A stretch of 64,000 bases of DNA from Bacteroidia bacterium (GCA_030428705.1 JAUIDI010000009.1:1-64000); one strand, 5' to 3'; shown: positions 18,895 through 28,147, numbered from the stretch's first letter. A program made the numbers and translations. The notes: generated by a model from the sequence alone, not told the origin.

Positions 18895-21144
18895 TCAATT
18901 CCTGCTCCTAAATTTTTTGGTTTTCTTTTTGTTCGGATTTTTAAAGAGACGTTTGAAGAAGCCATCGCGTTTTATGGGTTCGCAGTCCAATACCCGAAGT
19001 ACCGAAACATCGGGTTTTGGAAACCTGGCCCTTGTAATGGAGTTGAATTCGGATTCTCGGTTCATTTTTTGCATCCAAAGGGCGAACAGGGGCAAAGCGG
19101 CGTTCGCTCCCTGGCCCAAACTGGTACTTCTGAAGCCTATTTCATGATTGTCGAGCCCGACCCAGGTTACATGTACCAATTTTGGAGTTAAGGCCACGAA
19201 CCACGCATCTTTATTATTTTGGGTGGTACCTGTTTTGCCTGCAATGTCATTGTTCAATTTATAGGTCGAACGAATACGCGAAGCAGTTCCATCATTAATG
19301 GTCGATTTCATCATTTCGAGCATAATTTGTCCGGTTTCTTTCGAAAACGCACTTATTTTTGCCCTTTTTGGTTCAAAATCGGCCAAAATAGAATCTTTTT
19401 GGTTTGAAATACTTTTTATCAAAAAAGGCAATACCGCTTTTCCATTATTTACATAAGAGGCATAGGCTCCGGCCAATTCGTTTAGATAGATTTCGCCAGT
19501 GCCCAAGGCCAAAGAAGGTTGTTTGGGAAGGGTCGAAAAGATTCCCATGTTTTTGGCTTGGGAGATTACATTTTCGATTCCTGTTTTTTCGAGAACCTTG
19601 ACCGCGACCGTATTTACCGAATTGCTGAGGGCCATTTCCATGGAATAGTTCAGATAGGTTTCCTCTTTACCGCCCGTATTGCTGGGCGACCATCCCTTGA
19701 GATTTTCGTATTCGACTTCTTGGGCCGAAAAATACGTGCAAGGAGAAATACCAGTCTCGAGGGCCGCTGTATAGACGAACGGTTTAAAGGTAGAGCCGAC
19801 CTGTCGTTTGCTCTGTGCCACATGATCGTATTTGAAGTTTTTATAATCGATACCGCCGATCCATGTTTGCACGGCACCCGTGTGCGCATCGATGGTCAAG
19901 GATCCGGTATTTAAAAATTTCAAGTAATGTTTTACACTGTCGATTACACTGGCCTCGGTCTTTTTGTCGCCATCCCAGTCACTTAGGGTCATGGTTCTTT
20001 TTTGTTCTAAAGAGTCCCACGCCTGTTTACGATCTAGCCCGTGGGCGATCAACCTTTTATAGTGGGGTGTAGTACGCACGGCTTTCTCTACAATTTTTTT
20101 ATTGGTCAGCCATGGTGCTTTTTTGCCATAATTTTTTTCGAAGCTTTTCTGCAGGGCTTTCATATGCGTTCTCATAGCTTCTTCTGCCATTACCTGCATT
20201 TTACTGTTCAAGGTGGTATAGATTTTTAACCCGGAAGTATAGATGTTGTATCCGTTGCCGTTTTCTTCTTCAGATTTGGTCCATTTAAGAAGCTGTTTTC
20301 GAACTTCTTCCCTAAAATAAGGGGCCAATCCCGCATCGTGGTCGAATTCATGGTAATCCAATTTTAAGGGGATATCGGAAATACTGTCCTTTTCATTTTC
20401 GGATAGAAAATCATTTCTATACATGGATTGTAGTACAAGGTTGCGACGCTCCAAACTTCTCTCCGGGAATATTCTTGGATTGTAGCCATAGGTCGCTTTC
20501 AACATGCCGACCAATGTGGCCGATTCTTCAAGGTTGAGGTTTTCAGCTTTTTTGTCGAAGAATTTCAGGGAAGCACTTTCGATTCCGAAGGTATTTCCCC
20601 CAAAAGAAACGGTATTTAAGTAATGCGTCAATAACTCTTCTTTCGAATAAATTTCCTCCAAACGGGATGCGATTATCATTTCTTTGACCTTGTTCACGGC
20701 AATATTGGTCGTTTTACGTTCACGCCTCGGATAGAGGTTTTTGGCCAATTGCTGTGTGATGGTGCTGCCACCGCCCGAAGACTGGTCTTGCATGAGTATG
20801 GTCTTCAAACCTACGCGAAAGAGACTGCGGTAGTCAATACCCGAATGGTCGTAAAATCTTTCGTCCTCAATAGCTACCAAGGCCTCGATCAGTTGTTCGG
20901 GAATTTTTTCAAAAGCGATCGGTTGTCTATCGAACAAATAGTATTTGCCGATCAAAACGCTATCGGAAGAATAGACCTCGGAAGCCCTTTGATACTTAAA
21001 ATCGGAAAGCTCCTTTGTGTCAGGTAGCTTCCCCCATAGGCCTATCCTTACACTTAACACGAACAACAACAAAAAGGTAAGGGCACCAAGCAAAAAAATC
21101 AAGACGTACCGCAACAACGGCGATTTTATTCTTTTTAAGATCAA
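18895..21144 (-). CDS. Class A penicillin-binding protein (PBP1A type)
   Basis: This 749-residue bifunctional peptidoglycan synthase has one N-terminal transmembrane helix (about 11-33). The GT51 transglycosylase domain has catalytic EDERFYDHSGID at 93-104 and STITQQLAKNL near 130. The transpeptidase domain has the SxxK motif GSTFKPF near residue 450, an SNSVN-type SxN motif, and KTGTT near 636. A basic C-terminal tail ends it. Length and order fit flavobacterial PBP1A. It polymerises and cross-links the cell wall at the periplasmic face. It is a single transcription unit by spacing. Confidence 0.95.
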   Translation of the reverse strand: MILKRIKSPLLRYVLIFLLGALTFLLLFVLSVRIGLWGKLPDTKELSDFKYQRASEVYSSDSVLIGKYYLFDRQPIAFEKIPEQLIEALVAIEDERFYDHSGIDYRSLFRVGLKTILMQDQSSGGGSTITQQLAKNLYPRRERKTTNIAVNKVKEMIIASRLEEIYSKEELLTHYLNTVSFGGNTFGIESASLKFFDKKAENLNLEESATLVGMLKATYGYNPRIFPERSLERRNLVLQSMYRNDFLSENEKDSISDIPLKLDYHEFDHDAGLAPYFREEVRKQLLKWTKSEEENGNGYNIYTSGLKIYTTLNSKMQVMAEEAMRTHMKALQKSFEKNYGKKAPWLTNKKIVEKAVRTTPHYKRLIAHGLDRKQAWDSLEQKRTMTLSDWDGDKKTEASVIDSVKHYLKFLNTGSLTIDAHTGAVQTWIGGIDYKNFKYDHVAQSKRQVGSTFKPFVYTAALETGISPCTYFSAQEVEYENLKGWSPSNTGGKEETYLNYSMEMALSNSVNTVAVKVLEKTGIENVISQAKNMGIFSTLPKQPSLALGTGEIYLNELAGAYASYVNNGKAVLPFLIKSISNQKDSILADFEPKRAKISAFSKETGQIMLEMMKSTINDGTASRIRSTYKLNNDIAGKTGTTQNNKDAWFVALTPKLVHVTWVGLDNHEIGFRSTSLGQGANAALPLFALWMQKMNRESEFNSITRARFPKPDVSVLRVLDCEPIKRDGFFKRLFKNPNKKKTKKFRSRN

Positions 21145-21335
21145 ATCAAAATATTTTCGGCTACAAGATCAGATTAATAATTTAAATCAAGATCTTTCTT
21201 AACAATAGATTAAAATTCCTTTTTCTACATTTAGAGGCTTATATCGACCTTTTGGGTATGGCCCCTTTGAAAATCATGATTTATGAAATGCCCATTAATT
21301 CCTAATAGCTATTGAGAAAGGGCATTCCATTCCTG

Positions 21336-21354
21336 CGCTGAGCTTGTCGAAGCG
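21336..21354. repeat. Short dispersed palindromic repeat (CTGAGCTTGTCGAAG type)
   Basis: CGCTGAGCTTGTCGAAGCG is a small palindrome-ended word. Its core TGAGCTTGTCGAAG is well known as an interspersed repeat in many bacterial phyla. It lies in the gap before the S1/P1 nuclease gene. Its role is unknown. Confidence 0.6.
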
Positions 21355-21382
21355 TGACCATAAAAAAAATAAATAGTAACGG

Positions 21383-22153
21383 ATGAAACGTATTTTTTTT
21401 CTTCTCTTTTTGGTAACCCATTTAACATGGGGCCATGTTCCGGTTTGGTCGAAAACCGGTCATCGTGTTATAGGTGAAGTCGCCCAAGAACATTTGAACG
21501 GAAAGGCCAGAAGAGCGATCAAAAAACTGCTGGATGGCCAAAGTCTTGCCGCAGTATCGAATTTTGCCGATGAGATCAAGGCCGATTCCATCTATCGAAA
21601 ATTCAGTTCTTGGCATTATGTCAATATTCCGAAAGGTAAAAAATATGGCGATGTAGAACCTTTTAAATATGGGGACCTCGTTACGGGAATCGAAGAATGC
21701 ATTCGCATTATAAAAGATGATAAAAGTTCAAGAAAGGATAGGGTATTTTATCTCAAAATGCTAATCCATTTTATTGGCGACCTACACCAACCCATGCATG
21801 TCGGTCGGTTGGAAGATAAAGGAGGAAATGATATTCAGGTACAGTGGTTCAACAATGGAAGCAACCTTCATAAAGTTTGGGATGCCAATATGATCAACGA
21901 TTATGGTATGAGCTATACCGAGTTGACCGCAAAACTCCCGCAGTTGAACAAAAAAAGGAAGAAGGAGATTCAAGAAGGTGCCGTTTTGGATTGGGTCGAA
22001 GAATCGCAACAATTGGCCGATCGGGTCTATGAATCGGTAGAAGTAGGTGAAAAATTATATTATAGATATGGGTATGTTTGGTGGGCAACGGTCGAAGACC
22101 AGCTTCAAAAAGGAGGGCTGCGATTGGCAAAAGTACTTAATGATATTTTTTAA
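21383..22153 (+). CDS. S1/P1-family zinc-dependent nuclease
   Basis: This 256-residue exported nuclease has a signal peptide that should be cut just before a Trp (WSKTGHRVIGEVA). In this family the N-terminal Trp of the mature protein is itself a zinc ligand. Other ligands are seen as NFADEIK, SWHYVN, HFIGDLHQPMHVG and NLHKVWD. Such enzymes degrade single-stranded DNA and RNA in the periplasm or outside the cell, for phosphate or nucleotide scavenging. It stands alone between a divergent PBP gene and a convergent AlkB gene. Confidence 0.93.
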   Translation: MKRIFFLLFLVTHLTWGHVPVWSKTGHRVIGEVAQEHLNGKARRAIKKLLDGQSLAAVSNFADEIKADSIYRKFSSWHYVNIPKGKKYGDVEPFKYGDLVTGIEECIRIIKDDKSSRKDRVFYLKMLIHFIGDLHQPMHVGRLEDKGGNDIQVQWFNNGSNLHKVWDANMINDYGMSYTELTAKLPQLNKKRKKEIQEGAVLDWVEESQQLADRVYESVEVGEKLYYRYGYVWWATVEDQLQKGGLRLAKVLNDIF

Positions 22154-22331
22154 TATATTGATTATTAGATAGATATATATTTTGGTTTTTATCCAAGAAA
22201 TGGCTTTTTCATCGAGTAAATATAACTTGGCACAAGATTTGAAGTTATCTTATTAATGAAATTGGCCGCAGGGATATTAACAGATTGGCCCAAATCTCTT
22301 AAAGATAGCTTCCAATTTCATGAAGGGCGTT

Positions 22332-22363
22332 AAAAAATCGGTTTTGTTAAAAACCGATTTTTT
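22332..22363. terminator. Bidirectional intrinsic terminator
   Basis: An A/T-flanked stem (AAAAAATCGGTTTT / AAAACCGATTTTTT) with a GTTA loop lies between the convergent nuclease and AlkB genes. Confidence 0.88.
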
Positions 22364-22964
22364 ATTTGATATTTCTAAAGGTCAAATTGATACGCTCCCC
22401 GATGGGTCTCGCCGTCTTCGGAATTTGATGTAGCCAATTGTGCTGCGTTTCGCCCTTCATGAGTAGTAGGCTCCCGTGCTCCAGAAGTATTTTGTGTTTC
22501 AATTCGGGTGTATTTTTGTGCTTGAGGTGAAAGTAGCGTTCTTGGCCTAACGAGACCGAAGCTATTATCGGATTGATACCCAACTCTTTTTCATCGTCCG
22601 CATGCCACCCGTTGCCGTCCTTTCCGTCTCGGTAAAGATTAAGCAGGCAACTGGTAAACTCGATTTCACAGAGTTCCTCGATCTGTTGTTTTATCGATTT
22701 TAGCTCGGATGTAAAATTACGCGGTTGCATCGTAATATTCGAGTAGGTATATGGCTTGTCGTTATCTCCGTAAAGTGCGGTAAGCCTGGGTTGTGCGTGG
22801 ACCTTTCCAAAGACTTTGATAGAATCCTGTTGCCAAAGAATGGTAGTTTTGAAAATCCGCAGATAATGATCTGCTTCTTCATGGTTGAAAAAATTACGGT
22901 AATAGTAGATTTCGCTATCGGGCAATTTTAGATTATGGCGCCGTTGTGCGCATTGAAAATTCAT
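22362..22964 (-). CDS. AlkB-like 2-oxoglutarate/Fe(II) dioxygenase
   Basis: The 200-residue product has the iron-binding HxD pair in NGWHADDEKELG, the distal histidine in TQHNWLHQIP, and the 2-oxoglutarate arginine in ERINLTFR. These are the ALKBH2/3-like DNA dealkylation motifs. It likely repairs 1-methyladenine and 3-methylcytosine. The ATG overlaps the stop of an AraC-type regulator by ATGA, so it is second in an operon. A start a few codons downstream cannot be excluded, but the overlap favours this one. Confidence 0.9.
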   Translation of the reverse strand: MNFQCAQRRHNLKLPDSEIYYYRNFFNHEEADHYLRIFKTTILWQQDSIKVFGKVHAQPRLTALYGDNDKPYTYSNITMQPRNFTSELKSIKQQIEELCEIEFTSCLLNLYRDGKDGNGWHADDEKELGINPIIASVSLGQERYFHLKHKNTPELKHKILLEHGSLLLMKGETQHNWLHQIPKTARPIGERINLTFRNIK

Positions 22965-23833
22965 GATAGTACTTGTTTAAGTTGACTTCTGTATTGAGAA
23001 GGATTCTGTCCGGTAAATGCCTTGAACTGTTTGTTGAAGTGCGAAAAATTATTGAATCCGCTTTCAAAACAGACTTCGGTAATGCTTAAGGATTTTTCGC
23101 TCAATAGTTTAGAGGCATGTACCAAACGATATTCGTTTACGAACTGTACGAATGTCTTGTTCGTTATTTTCTTGAAATAGCGACAAAACGAAGGCACGGT
23201 CATGCTTACCAAATCGGCAATTTCGTCCAAAGCGATTTCTTCCTTGAAATTATCCCTCACATAATTGAAAACGACATTGATTCGGTCATTGTCCTTTATC
23301 TCGGTTTCCATGGAAAAACCTTCCGCGTTCAATATTTTGAAGTCTTTCGATTTGCCGAGCTCGTTCAGTATGTTCAGAATAGAGAGCAATCGCTGAAAAT
23401 CACTTTGATATTCCAAGACTTCCATTTTATCGCCTATCTTAAGTTTGGTGTTGCCGGTAAAGGCGATACCTCCCTTGGCCATTTCAAAGAGCCCCTGAAT
23501 ATTCTTCATTTCGGGAATATCGAAAAATTCGTTCCCGAGGAAGTCTTGCTTCATCTGAATGACCGTTTCGCTTAAATTGCCCGTCAGGCTATCGGTAAGT
23601 CCACAATGTGGAAGGTTGCTGCCTATTAGGATCAGATCACCGTCCGTGTAATATGAAATATGGCTTCCTATTTGGCGCTTGCCGGACCCACCATTGACGT
23701 AGACCAATTCGATTTCCGGGTGGTAATGCCAAATATTATTCTTGTTCAATCGATCTTCATCGAATTTCTGATACGTGAACGAATGGCCAAAATTGGGCTC
23801 TATGGCCTCAAAAGTAGGTTTCTGTTTTAGCAT
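22961..23833 (-). CDS. AraC-family transcriptional regulator with cupin sensor domain
   Basis: The product is 290 residues. The N-terminal half is a cupin-like sensor (IWHYHPEIELVYVNGGSGKRQIG). The C-terminal 100 residues hold two helix-turn-helix motifs (LDEIADLVSMTVPSFCRYFKKITNKTF and ITEVCFESGFNNFSHFNKQFKAFTGQNPSQYR). It is translationally coupled to the AlkB gene, but has no Ada-type methyl-acceptor cysteines, so it should sense a small ligand such as a sugar rather than alkylation. Confidence 0.92.
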   Translation of the reverse strand: MLKQKPTFEAIEPNFGHSFTYQKFDEDRLNKNNIWHYHPEIELVYVNGGSGKRQIGSHISYYTDGDLILIGSNLPHCGLTDSLTGNLSETVIQMKQDFLGNEFFDIPEMKNIQGLFEMAKGGIAFTGNTKLKIGDKMEVLEYQSDFQRLLSILNILNELGKSKDFKILNAEGFSMETEIKDNDRINVVFNYVRDNFKEEIALDEIADLVSMTVPSFCRYFKKITNKTFVQFVNEYRLVHASKLLSEKSLSITEVCFESGFNNFSHFNKQFKAFTGQNPSQYRSQLKQVLS

Positions 23834-24004
23834 ATCACTTTAATATTCCTAATATAAAGTTACGTTGGTGATGAAAAAATAATCTCTGCAAAATTAACCA
23901 AAATATGTTCAATTTTACCCCTTAACTATTATTTAACGCATTAAGATGTTAATATCACACATAAATCGGAAAATAGAGCGGTAGTATGACACTCAGTCTC
24001 CCCA

Positions 24005-24012
24005 TATCTTTG
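24005..24012 (+). promoter_or_regulatory. Candidate -7 promoter box of the gene at 24070
   Basis: TATCTTTG is an exact match to the Bacteroidota -7 element TAnnTTTG, 57 bases before the start codon. No clear TTTG -33 box was found. Confidence 0.55.
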
Positions 24013-24069
24013 TCTTGTAAAATTTTAGTATTAACACCCTCTTGTTAGAGCGGTCTAAAAACAAAAGTT

Positions 24070-24651
24070 ATGAAGAAAGTAATCAGAACAATCGCAATGG
24101 CGGCCATATTATTTACAAGTATCAATGTAATAGCAAGTGAGCCGATAATTACTACATCGAACGATTCAAAGAGTCTGGTTTTGCAATTGGAAGCAAAGTC
24201 TGCAGCCACATCGGTTCGATTGGTAGATGTAGAAGGTAATATCATTTTCAATGATAATGCCGAAAATGCAAAGGCCTACATGAAGAAATTCGATTTGAAT
24301 GCGTTGCCACAAGGGTTTTACATTTTAGAATTGGATGATTCGCTAAGAACATTGACGTATTCCGTTGAGGTTGACAAAAACAATGTCAATATCCTATCAA
24401 AAGAAGAAAGCTTGAAACCCGTTTATACAAAAAATGAGAATAAGCTTCTTTTGAACTTTCTTAATGTCGGTAAGAAAAGCATTGAAATAAAAGTACTTGA
24501 TAGCAAAAACAACATTTTGTTTGACGAGGTAGTGTCCGATACGGTAGTTTTGGAAAAGGTCTTCAATTTTGAAACCGCTCCCAAGGATACCTATAGCATT
24601 GTCGTCAAAAAGCAAAATGAGGTTTATTACGAGACTTTTGATGTGAAATAA
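24070..24651 (+). CDS. Secreted protein with two related beta domains, function unknown
   Basis: The product is 193 residues with a signal peptide ending near VIAS. The mature part has two halves (about 25-105 and 115-193), each with the pattern of short beta strands ending in a GFYILELDDS- or DTYSIVVKKQN-like strand and YxVEV / YYETFDVK. This resembles the beta-sandwich of type IX sorting domains, but here it makes up the whole protein. It has its own promoter and a strong terminator, so it is monocistronic. Confidence 0.75.
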   Translation: MKKVIRTIAMAAILFTSINVIASEPIITTSNDSKSLVLQLEAKSAATSVRLVDVEGNIIFNDNAENAKAYMKKFDLNALPQGFYILELDDSLRTLTYSVEVDKNNVNILSKEESLKPVYTKNENKLLLNFLNVGKKSIEIKVLDSKNNILFDEVVSDTVVLEKVFNFETAPKDTYSIVVKKQNEVYYETFDVK

Positions 24652-24696
24652 AATTGTTGTTTAAGTTGAGTTAATCTTAAGTTGAGTTAAGATGAG

Positions 24697-24720
24697 AAAG
24701 GGGCCGTAGGCCCCTTTTTT
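24697..24720 (+). terminator. Intrinsic terminator
   Basis: Stem AAAGGGGCC / GGCCCCTTT with a GTA loop and a following T run lies 46 bases after the gene ending at 24651. A direct repeat of TTAAGTTGAGTTAA precedes it at 24661 and 24677. Confidence 0.92.
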
Positions 24721-24728
24721 AATACCTT

Positions 24729-25088
24729 CTAAAATCGCAGGTACGAATAGGCCCAATACATCAATAGAAATTGAAAGGGTATGCGTAGTACTAACATCCA
24801 CTTCGGAAGACCCATCGACGCCCTTTTATCGAAAAGCATATGAAAATGCACCGGTAAGAAAAAGATGAGCATTGCGATTATCAGGTATAGGGCAATTTCT
24901 TTGGTCATCGAAAAGAAAAGGGCAATGCCAAGAACTATCTCCGCCAAACCGGTCAAGTTTACCAAAAGTTTATGACCGGGGAGGTATCCCGGAAGAATGC
25001 GCATGTATATCCGGGGTTTGACAAAATGCATGATGCCCGTTATTATATAGACTATCGCCATTAGATAGAGATGCCATTGCGAGGTCAT
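24729..25088 (-). CDS. DoxX-like small membrane protein
   Basis: The product is 119 residues with four hydrophobic helices and the pattern GIMHFVKPRIYMRILPGYLPGHK, LTGLAEIVLGIALF, and MLFDKRASMGLPKWMLVLRIPFQFLLMYWA. This is the DoxX/DUF4345-like fold found in many Bacteroidota. The ATG at 25088 is used here; a GTG at 25094 would overlap the upstream MOSC stop. It is in operon with the MOSC gene. Function unknown. Confidence 0.78.
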   Translation of the reverse strand: MTSQWHLYLMAIVYIITGIMHFVKPRIYMRILPGYLPGHKLLVNLTGLAEIVLGIALFFSMTKEIALYLIIAMLIFFLPVHFHMLFDKRASMGLPKWMLVLRIPFQFLLMYWAYSYLRF

Positions 25089-25090
25089 GT

Positions 25091-25726
25091 TCACTGCAAG
25101 TATTTTTTCAGGCGTTCACGCTTATATTCGGGCAGCGAAAGATTGTCAACGGCCAATTTTACCAATTTCGGATCTTTTTTTCGAGATAATATGACTTCGA
25201 AACTCTGTTTTACGGTCAGGGGATTTACAGATTGTTCGACAAGAACGATCTCATCCTCATTACAGACTTCGCCTTCTTCAAGAATACGAACATAGGTGCC
25301 CGAATAGCCGTGGTCGATGAACTGTTTTAAGATTGCTTGATCTTCAAAGCGAACCCCTAGTTTATAACAAGGCTCGCGCGGTTGCGAGACTTGAACCAGT
25401 ACGGTGCCCACTTTATAGATGTCGCCGATTCGCATTGATGATTCATCCATGCCCTGAACGGTCAAGTTTTCCCCGAACATGCCCCAATTCCATTTTAAAT
25501 GGGGATACCGATGTTTCCAATAGGGGTATTGGTCAGCAGCAAACAGGTAGCAGGCTTTGTTTTCACCGCCATGGTTGACCCTATTGATAATCGTATCTTT
25601 GGCCACATCGTTTTTGGTGAGAAAAAGCGGTGAATCTATAGGATATTTAAAAATACCGGTTTGTTCTTTCTTGCCATTCCATTCAAAAGTAACAGGTTTG
25701 CCGATATTCGTTGAAATTACCTTCAT
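25091..25726 (-). CDS. MOSC domain protein, YiiM-like
   Basis: This 211-residue protein is related to E. coli YiiM and to molybdenum cofactor sulfurase C-terminal domains. It shows the MOSC core (GMFGENLTVQGMDESSMRIGDIYKVG) with the conserved cysteine in QPREPCYKLGVRF and a C-terminal helical tail. YiiM reduces N-hydroxylated compounds such as 6-hydroxylaminopurine using the molybdenum cofactor; a similar role is likely but not shown. The DoxX-like gene follows with start-stop overlap. Confidence 0.88.
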   Translation of the reverse strand: MKVISTNIGKPVTFEWNGKKEQTGIFKYPIDSPLFLTKNDVAKDTIINRVNHGGENKACYLFAADQYPYWKHRYPHLKWNWGMFGENLTVQGMDESSMRIGDIYKVGTVLVQVSQPREPCYKLGVRFEDQAILKQFIDHGYSGTYVRILEEGEVCNEDEIVLVEQSVNPLTVKQSFEVILSRKKDPKLVKLAVDNLSLPEYKRERLKKYLQ

Positions 25727-25839
25727 CCTGTAAAAATAATAAAACCGTATGGGTGTATGATTATTTTACTAAGGATTCTCCAAGGGGAGGGCTAATGATT
25801 TAAACTTTGGTTTTCTTATAAAAACATCGCAGGTTTAGA

Positions 25840-26256
25840 TCAGATCAATGATAGGAGTTGCGATAAGCTTGTTTTTTTTACAGGTAAAAATTCGGTAACG
25901 CTAATTCTTAAAGTTTCTTCTCCGATATTCTCCAAATCCGAGATATGTTCGTTATTTCGGCAGTCCCAATATGCAGTATCGCCCTTTTTCAATCGCAAAA
26001 GCTTTATACTTCCATTAGCATTACGACTGATCGCGACCCCGGTCGTTAAAGCAGTACAGCTATATATGTTCTTGCACTTGCGAAATGCAATTCTTTCATA
26101 GGGCATCAAGGAGATTTCCCAAAGTTTTATAGTTTCATTCTCGTAAAGAAGGTTTTCACATACACTTTCCGCAATCCTATCTTTTCTAAGTTCTTCAATT
26201 TTTATCGGATCCCAAGGGTCAAAATTTCCAACAGGGTTTAACTCTACTATTGTCAT
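25840..26256 (-). CDS. Cupin-like protein of unknown function (paralogue of 31828-32226)
   Basis: From the ATG at 26256 the product is 138 residues; the frame opens 18 codons earlier without a sensible N-terminus. The body has the order AESVCENLLYENETIKLWEI, PYERIAFRKCKNIYSCT, GVAISRNANGSIKLLRLKKGDTAYWDC and HISDLENIGEETLRISVTEFL. This reads as a single cupin-type beta barrel ending in the hsdLeNiGe motif. The usual metal histidines are largely missing, since RxHR of the paralogue is RKCK here. No signal peptide. Confidence 0.72.
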   Translation of the reverse strand: MTIVELNPVGNFDPWDPIKIEELRKDRIAESVCENLLYENETIKLWEISLMPYERIAFRKCKNIYSCTALTTGVAISRNANGSIKLLRLKKGDTAYWDCRNNEHISDLENIGEETLRISVTEFLPVKKTSLSQLLSLI

Positions 26257-26522
26257 TGTCTTGTTTTTTAGGGAAGATGAAGTAGTCCGCAATACAAGTG
26301 AAACGGACATTATCTTAAATCGAAATAAATTATCTGATTATATTTTCATTTTTGGGGGGCAAAACTCCAAAAAAAAGTGTACGTAACCTACTAAATGATT
26401 CCTTTGGGTGTTCTGATTTCAGAAATTAGAACCGATTTTTATTCCTATGGAAACGTACTGCTTGTGGAATTCAAAATAATACTTTTATGAATGGTGAACT
26501 GTAATTGGAAAGGTTTATAATT

Positions 26523-27644
26523 TCAAACTTCGGTTTTGAATTTACTCGGTGTCATACCAGTTTCTTTTCTAAATGCAGAATAAAAAGCACTTTTACTTCG
26601 AAACCCGACCTCGTTGCCGATACCCTCTATACTTAGCTTTTTTTCTAAGTTGCTCTTAAGTAATTCTTTGGCCTTTTTTATGCGTAATTGATTGACATAA
26701 GCGTTGAAATTCTGTCCGTTTACCGTATTTATCGCAGCTGAAATACGCTTCGGGTGTATTTTCAGATTTTCTGCCAACTCGACAACGGTTAACTCGGCAT
26801 GTATGAAACTTTCAGAGGTATTCATAAAACCGTCTATTTTATTCATTAATCTTTTCAAGCTCTCGGTAGCAATCGATGGTAAGTCATTTTCTTTACTTGT
26901 TTTATTCTTTTGAATAGTATTATATTTTTTCTTTTGCAAAGAAAGAGAAAGAATATTGCGTTGTACCACCCCATGATAAGATACCCAATAAATGATGATT
27001 AAATCAAAAATTAGGAAGAAGATTCTTGAATATAGATTTCTTGGAAAGAAATAAACCTGCATCATATATAGGATACTGCCAAAAATCGAAAAATGGAGAA
27101 AAATACGTGCCCATTGCAATTCTTTGTTAGCCAAATAGGAAAAGTGATTTCTAACTTCGATCCTGTGCTTTTGTAAAAGCTTGAGATTCCAAATACCTAC
27201 GATCCAACCATAAATGGCTCCTAAAGTAAAGAAAGGGTGACTATATAGTCCGTTAGGCTCCTGTATTTCGAGCTTCGTTGAGTAGGGAAGAAAAAAGACC
27301 ACCAATTGCACCATAAAGGCCAAAATACCTGGATAAAGTAGCCAGTAGTTGTTTTTTTTAGACGAAAGCATGGAGACTTGGTGCGTGTATACAGCGAAAA
27401 GGGGCAATAACAACCAAAAAAAGTTAAGAGGTAAAAGGTAGAGTTCCGGGTAATGCGAATAGACATTTAACTCCCTTAAAATAATAGGCAATCTTTGAAG
27501 CGCAAAGAGAATCAAAAAAAGCCCTAAGAAAAGAGTAGTTTTGAATTTTTTTTTATTCAAAAAAATTAAAATAAATCCTAAAATTGTTCCTTGAACAAAA
27601 CCTGCAGTATCGAGTAACGAGATTAAGTTGAATTCAAGGTCCAT
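26523..27644 (-). CDS. Membrane-bound AraC-type regulator (seven-helix sensor plus HTH)
   Basis: The product is 373 residues. Residues about 10-235 contain seven hydrophobic helices. After a linker, residues about 265-373 form an AraC DNA-binding domain (LTVVELAENLKIHPKRISAAINTVNGQNFNAYVNQLRIKKAKELL ... LSIEGIGNEVGFRSKSAFYSAFRKETGMTPSKFK). This fusion is common in Flavobacteriia. The ligand and target are unknown; the cupin-like gene downstream on the same strand is one candidate. Confidence 0.9.
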   Translation of the reverse strand: MDLEFNLISLLDTAGFVQGTILGFILIFLNKKKFKTTLFLGLFLILFALQRLPIILRELNVYSHYPELYLLPLNFFWLLLPLFAVYTHQVSMLSSKKNNYWLLYPGILAFMVQLVVFFLPYSTKLEIQEPNGLYSHPFFTLGAIYGWIVGIWNLKLLQKHRIEVRNHFSYLANKELQWARIFLHFSIFGSILYMMQVYFFPRNLYSRIFFLIFDLIIIYWVSYHGVVQRNILSLSLQKKKYNTIQKNKTSKENDLPSIATESLKRLMNKIDGFMNTSESFIHAELTVVELAENLKIHPKRISAAINTVNGQNFNAYVNQLRIKKAKELLKSNLEKKLSIEGIGNEVGFRSKSAFYSAFRKETGMTPSKFKTEV

Positions 27645-27738
27645 AGAAAAAAAGCTTTTCTAAAGATATGAATTTTCAAGGCGCCACCTATGAAAAAAAT
27701 TCTTTATTGTGCTGTTTAACAACAGGTTAAAGGCAGTA

Positions 27739-27761
27739 AAGGCCGATTTTCTATCGGCCTT
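27739..27761 (-). terminator. Candidate terminator hairpin
   Basis: Nine-bp stem AAGGCCGAT / ATCGGCCTT with a five-base loop lies just after the DUF6249 stop on the minus strand. The U-tract is short, so strength is uncertain. Confidence 0.55.
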
Positions 27762-27790
27762 ACTTTAATTAAAAACCAAGCTAAGAGCGC

Positions 27791-28147
27791 TTAATCTTCT
27801 CGATCCAATTTTTTGGTCAAAAAGAAACCGATGAGTAGACCCGTACCGGCCATAAAGAAAATGGAACCTGGCATGGCAATATCCCAATTGACATTTAAGT
27901 TGGATCGCAATATGCCACCGATCATAATTCCGGCACCAATGCCCATTAGCAATAGGGCCAAATTAAGAATCAATATTTTCCAAAAGGGTGCGGCTTTTTC
28001 ACGTTTTCCCTTAACAAAGATGCTGGCGTCGGCCCCCTTTTCGATCAGGGCCATACGCTCTTTGTTCCGTGTTGAAAAATAAAGGTAAGCGATTCCGAAA
28101 ATAACTAGAAATAAACTGATGAATGCAATGATACCAGATCCTCCCAT
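27791..28147 (-). CDS. DUF6249 small membrane protein
   Basis: The product is 118 residues with three hydrophobic segments (about 5-23, 53-78 and 90-110). A conserved juxtamembrane motif YFSTRNKERMALIEKGAD follows the first helix, which is characteristic of DUF6249 proteins. These usually sit next to an ECF sigma factor gene in Flavobacteriaceae, as here, where the sigma gene is divergent 138 bases away. Function unknown; an envelope-stress link is inferred. Confidence 0.82.
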   Translation of the reverse strand: MGGSGIIAFISLFLVIFGIAYLYFSTRNKERMALIEKGADASIFVKGKREKAAPFWKILILNLALLLMGIGAGIMIGGILRSNLNVNWDIAMPGSIFFMAGTGLLIGFFLTKKLDRED

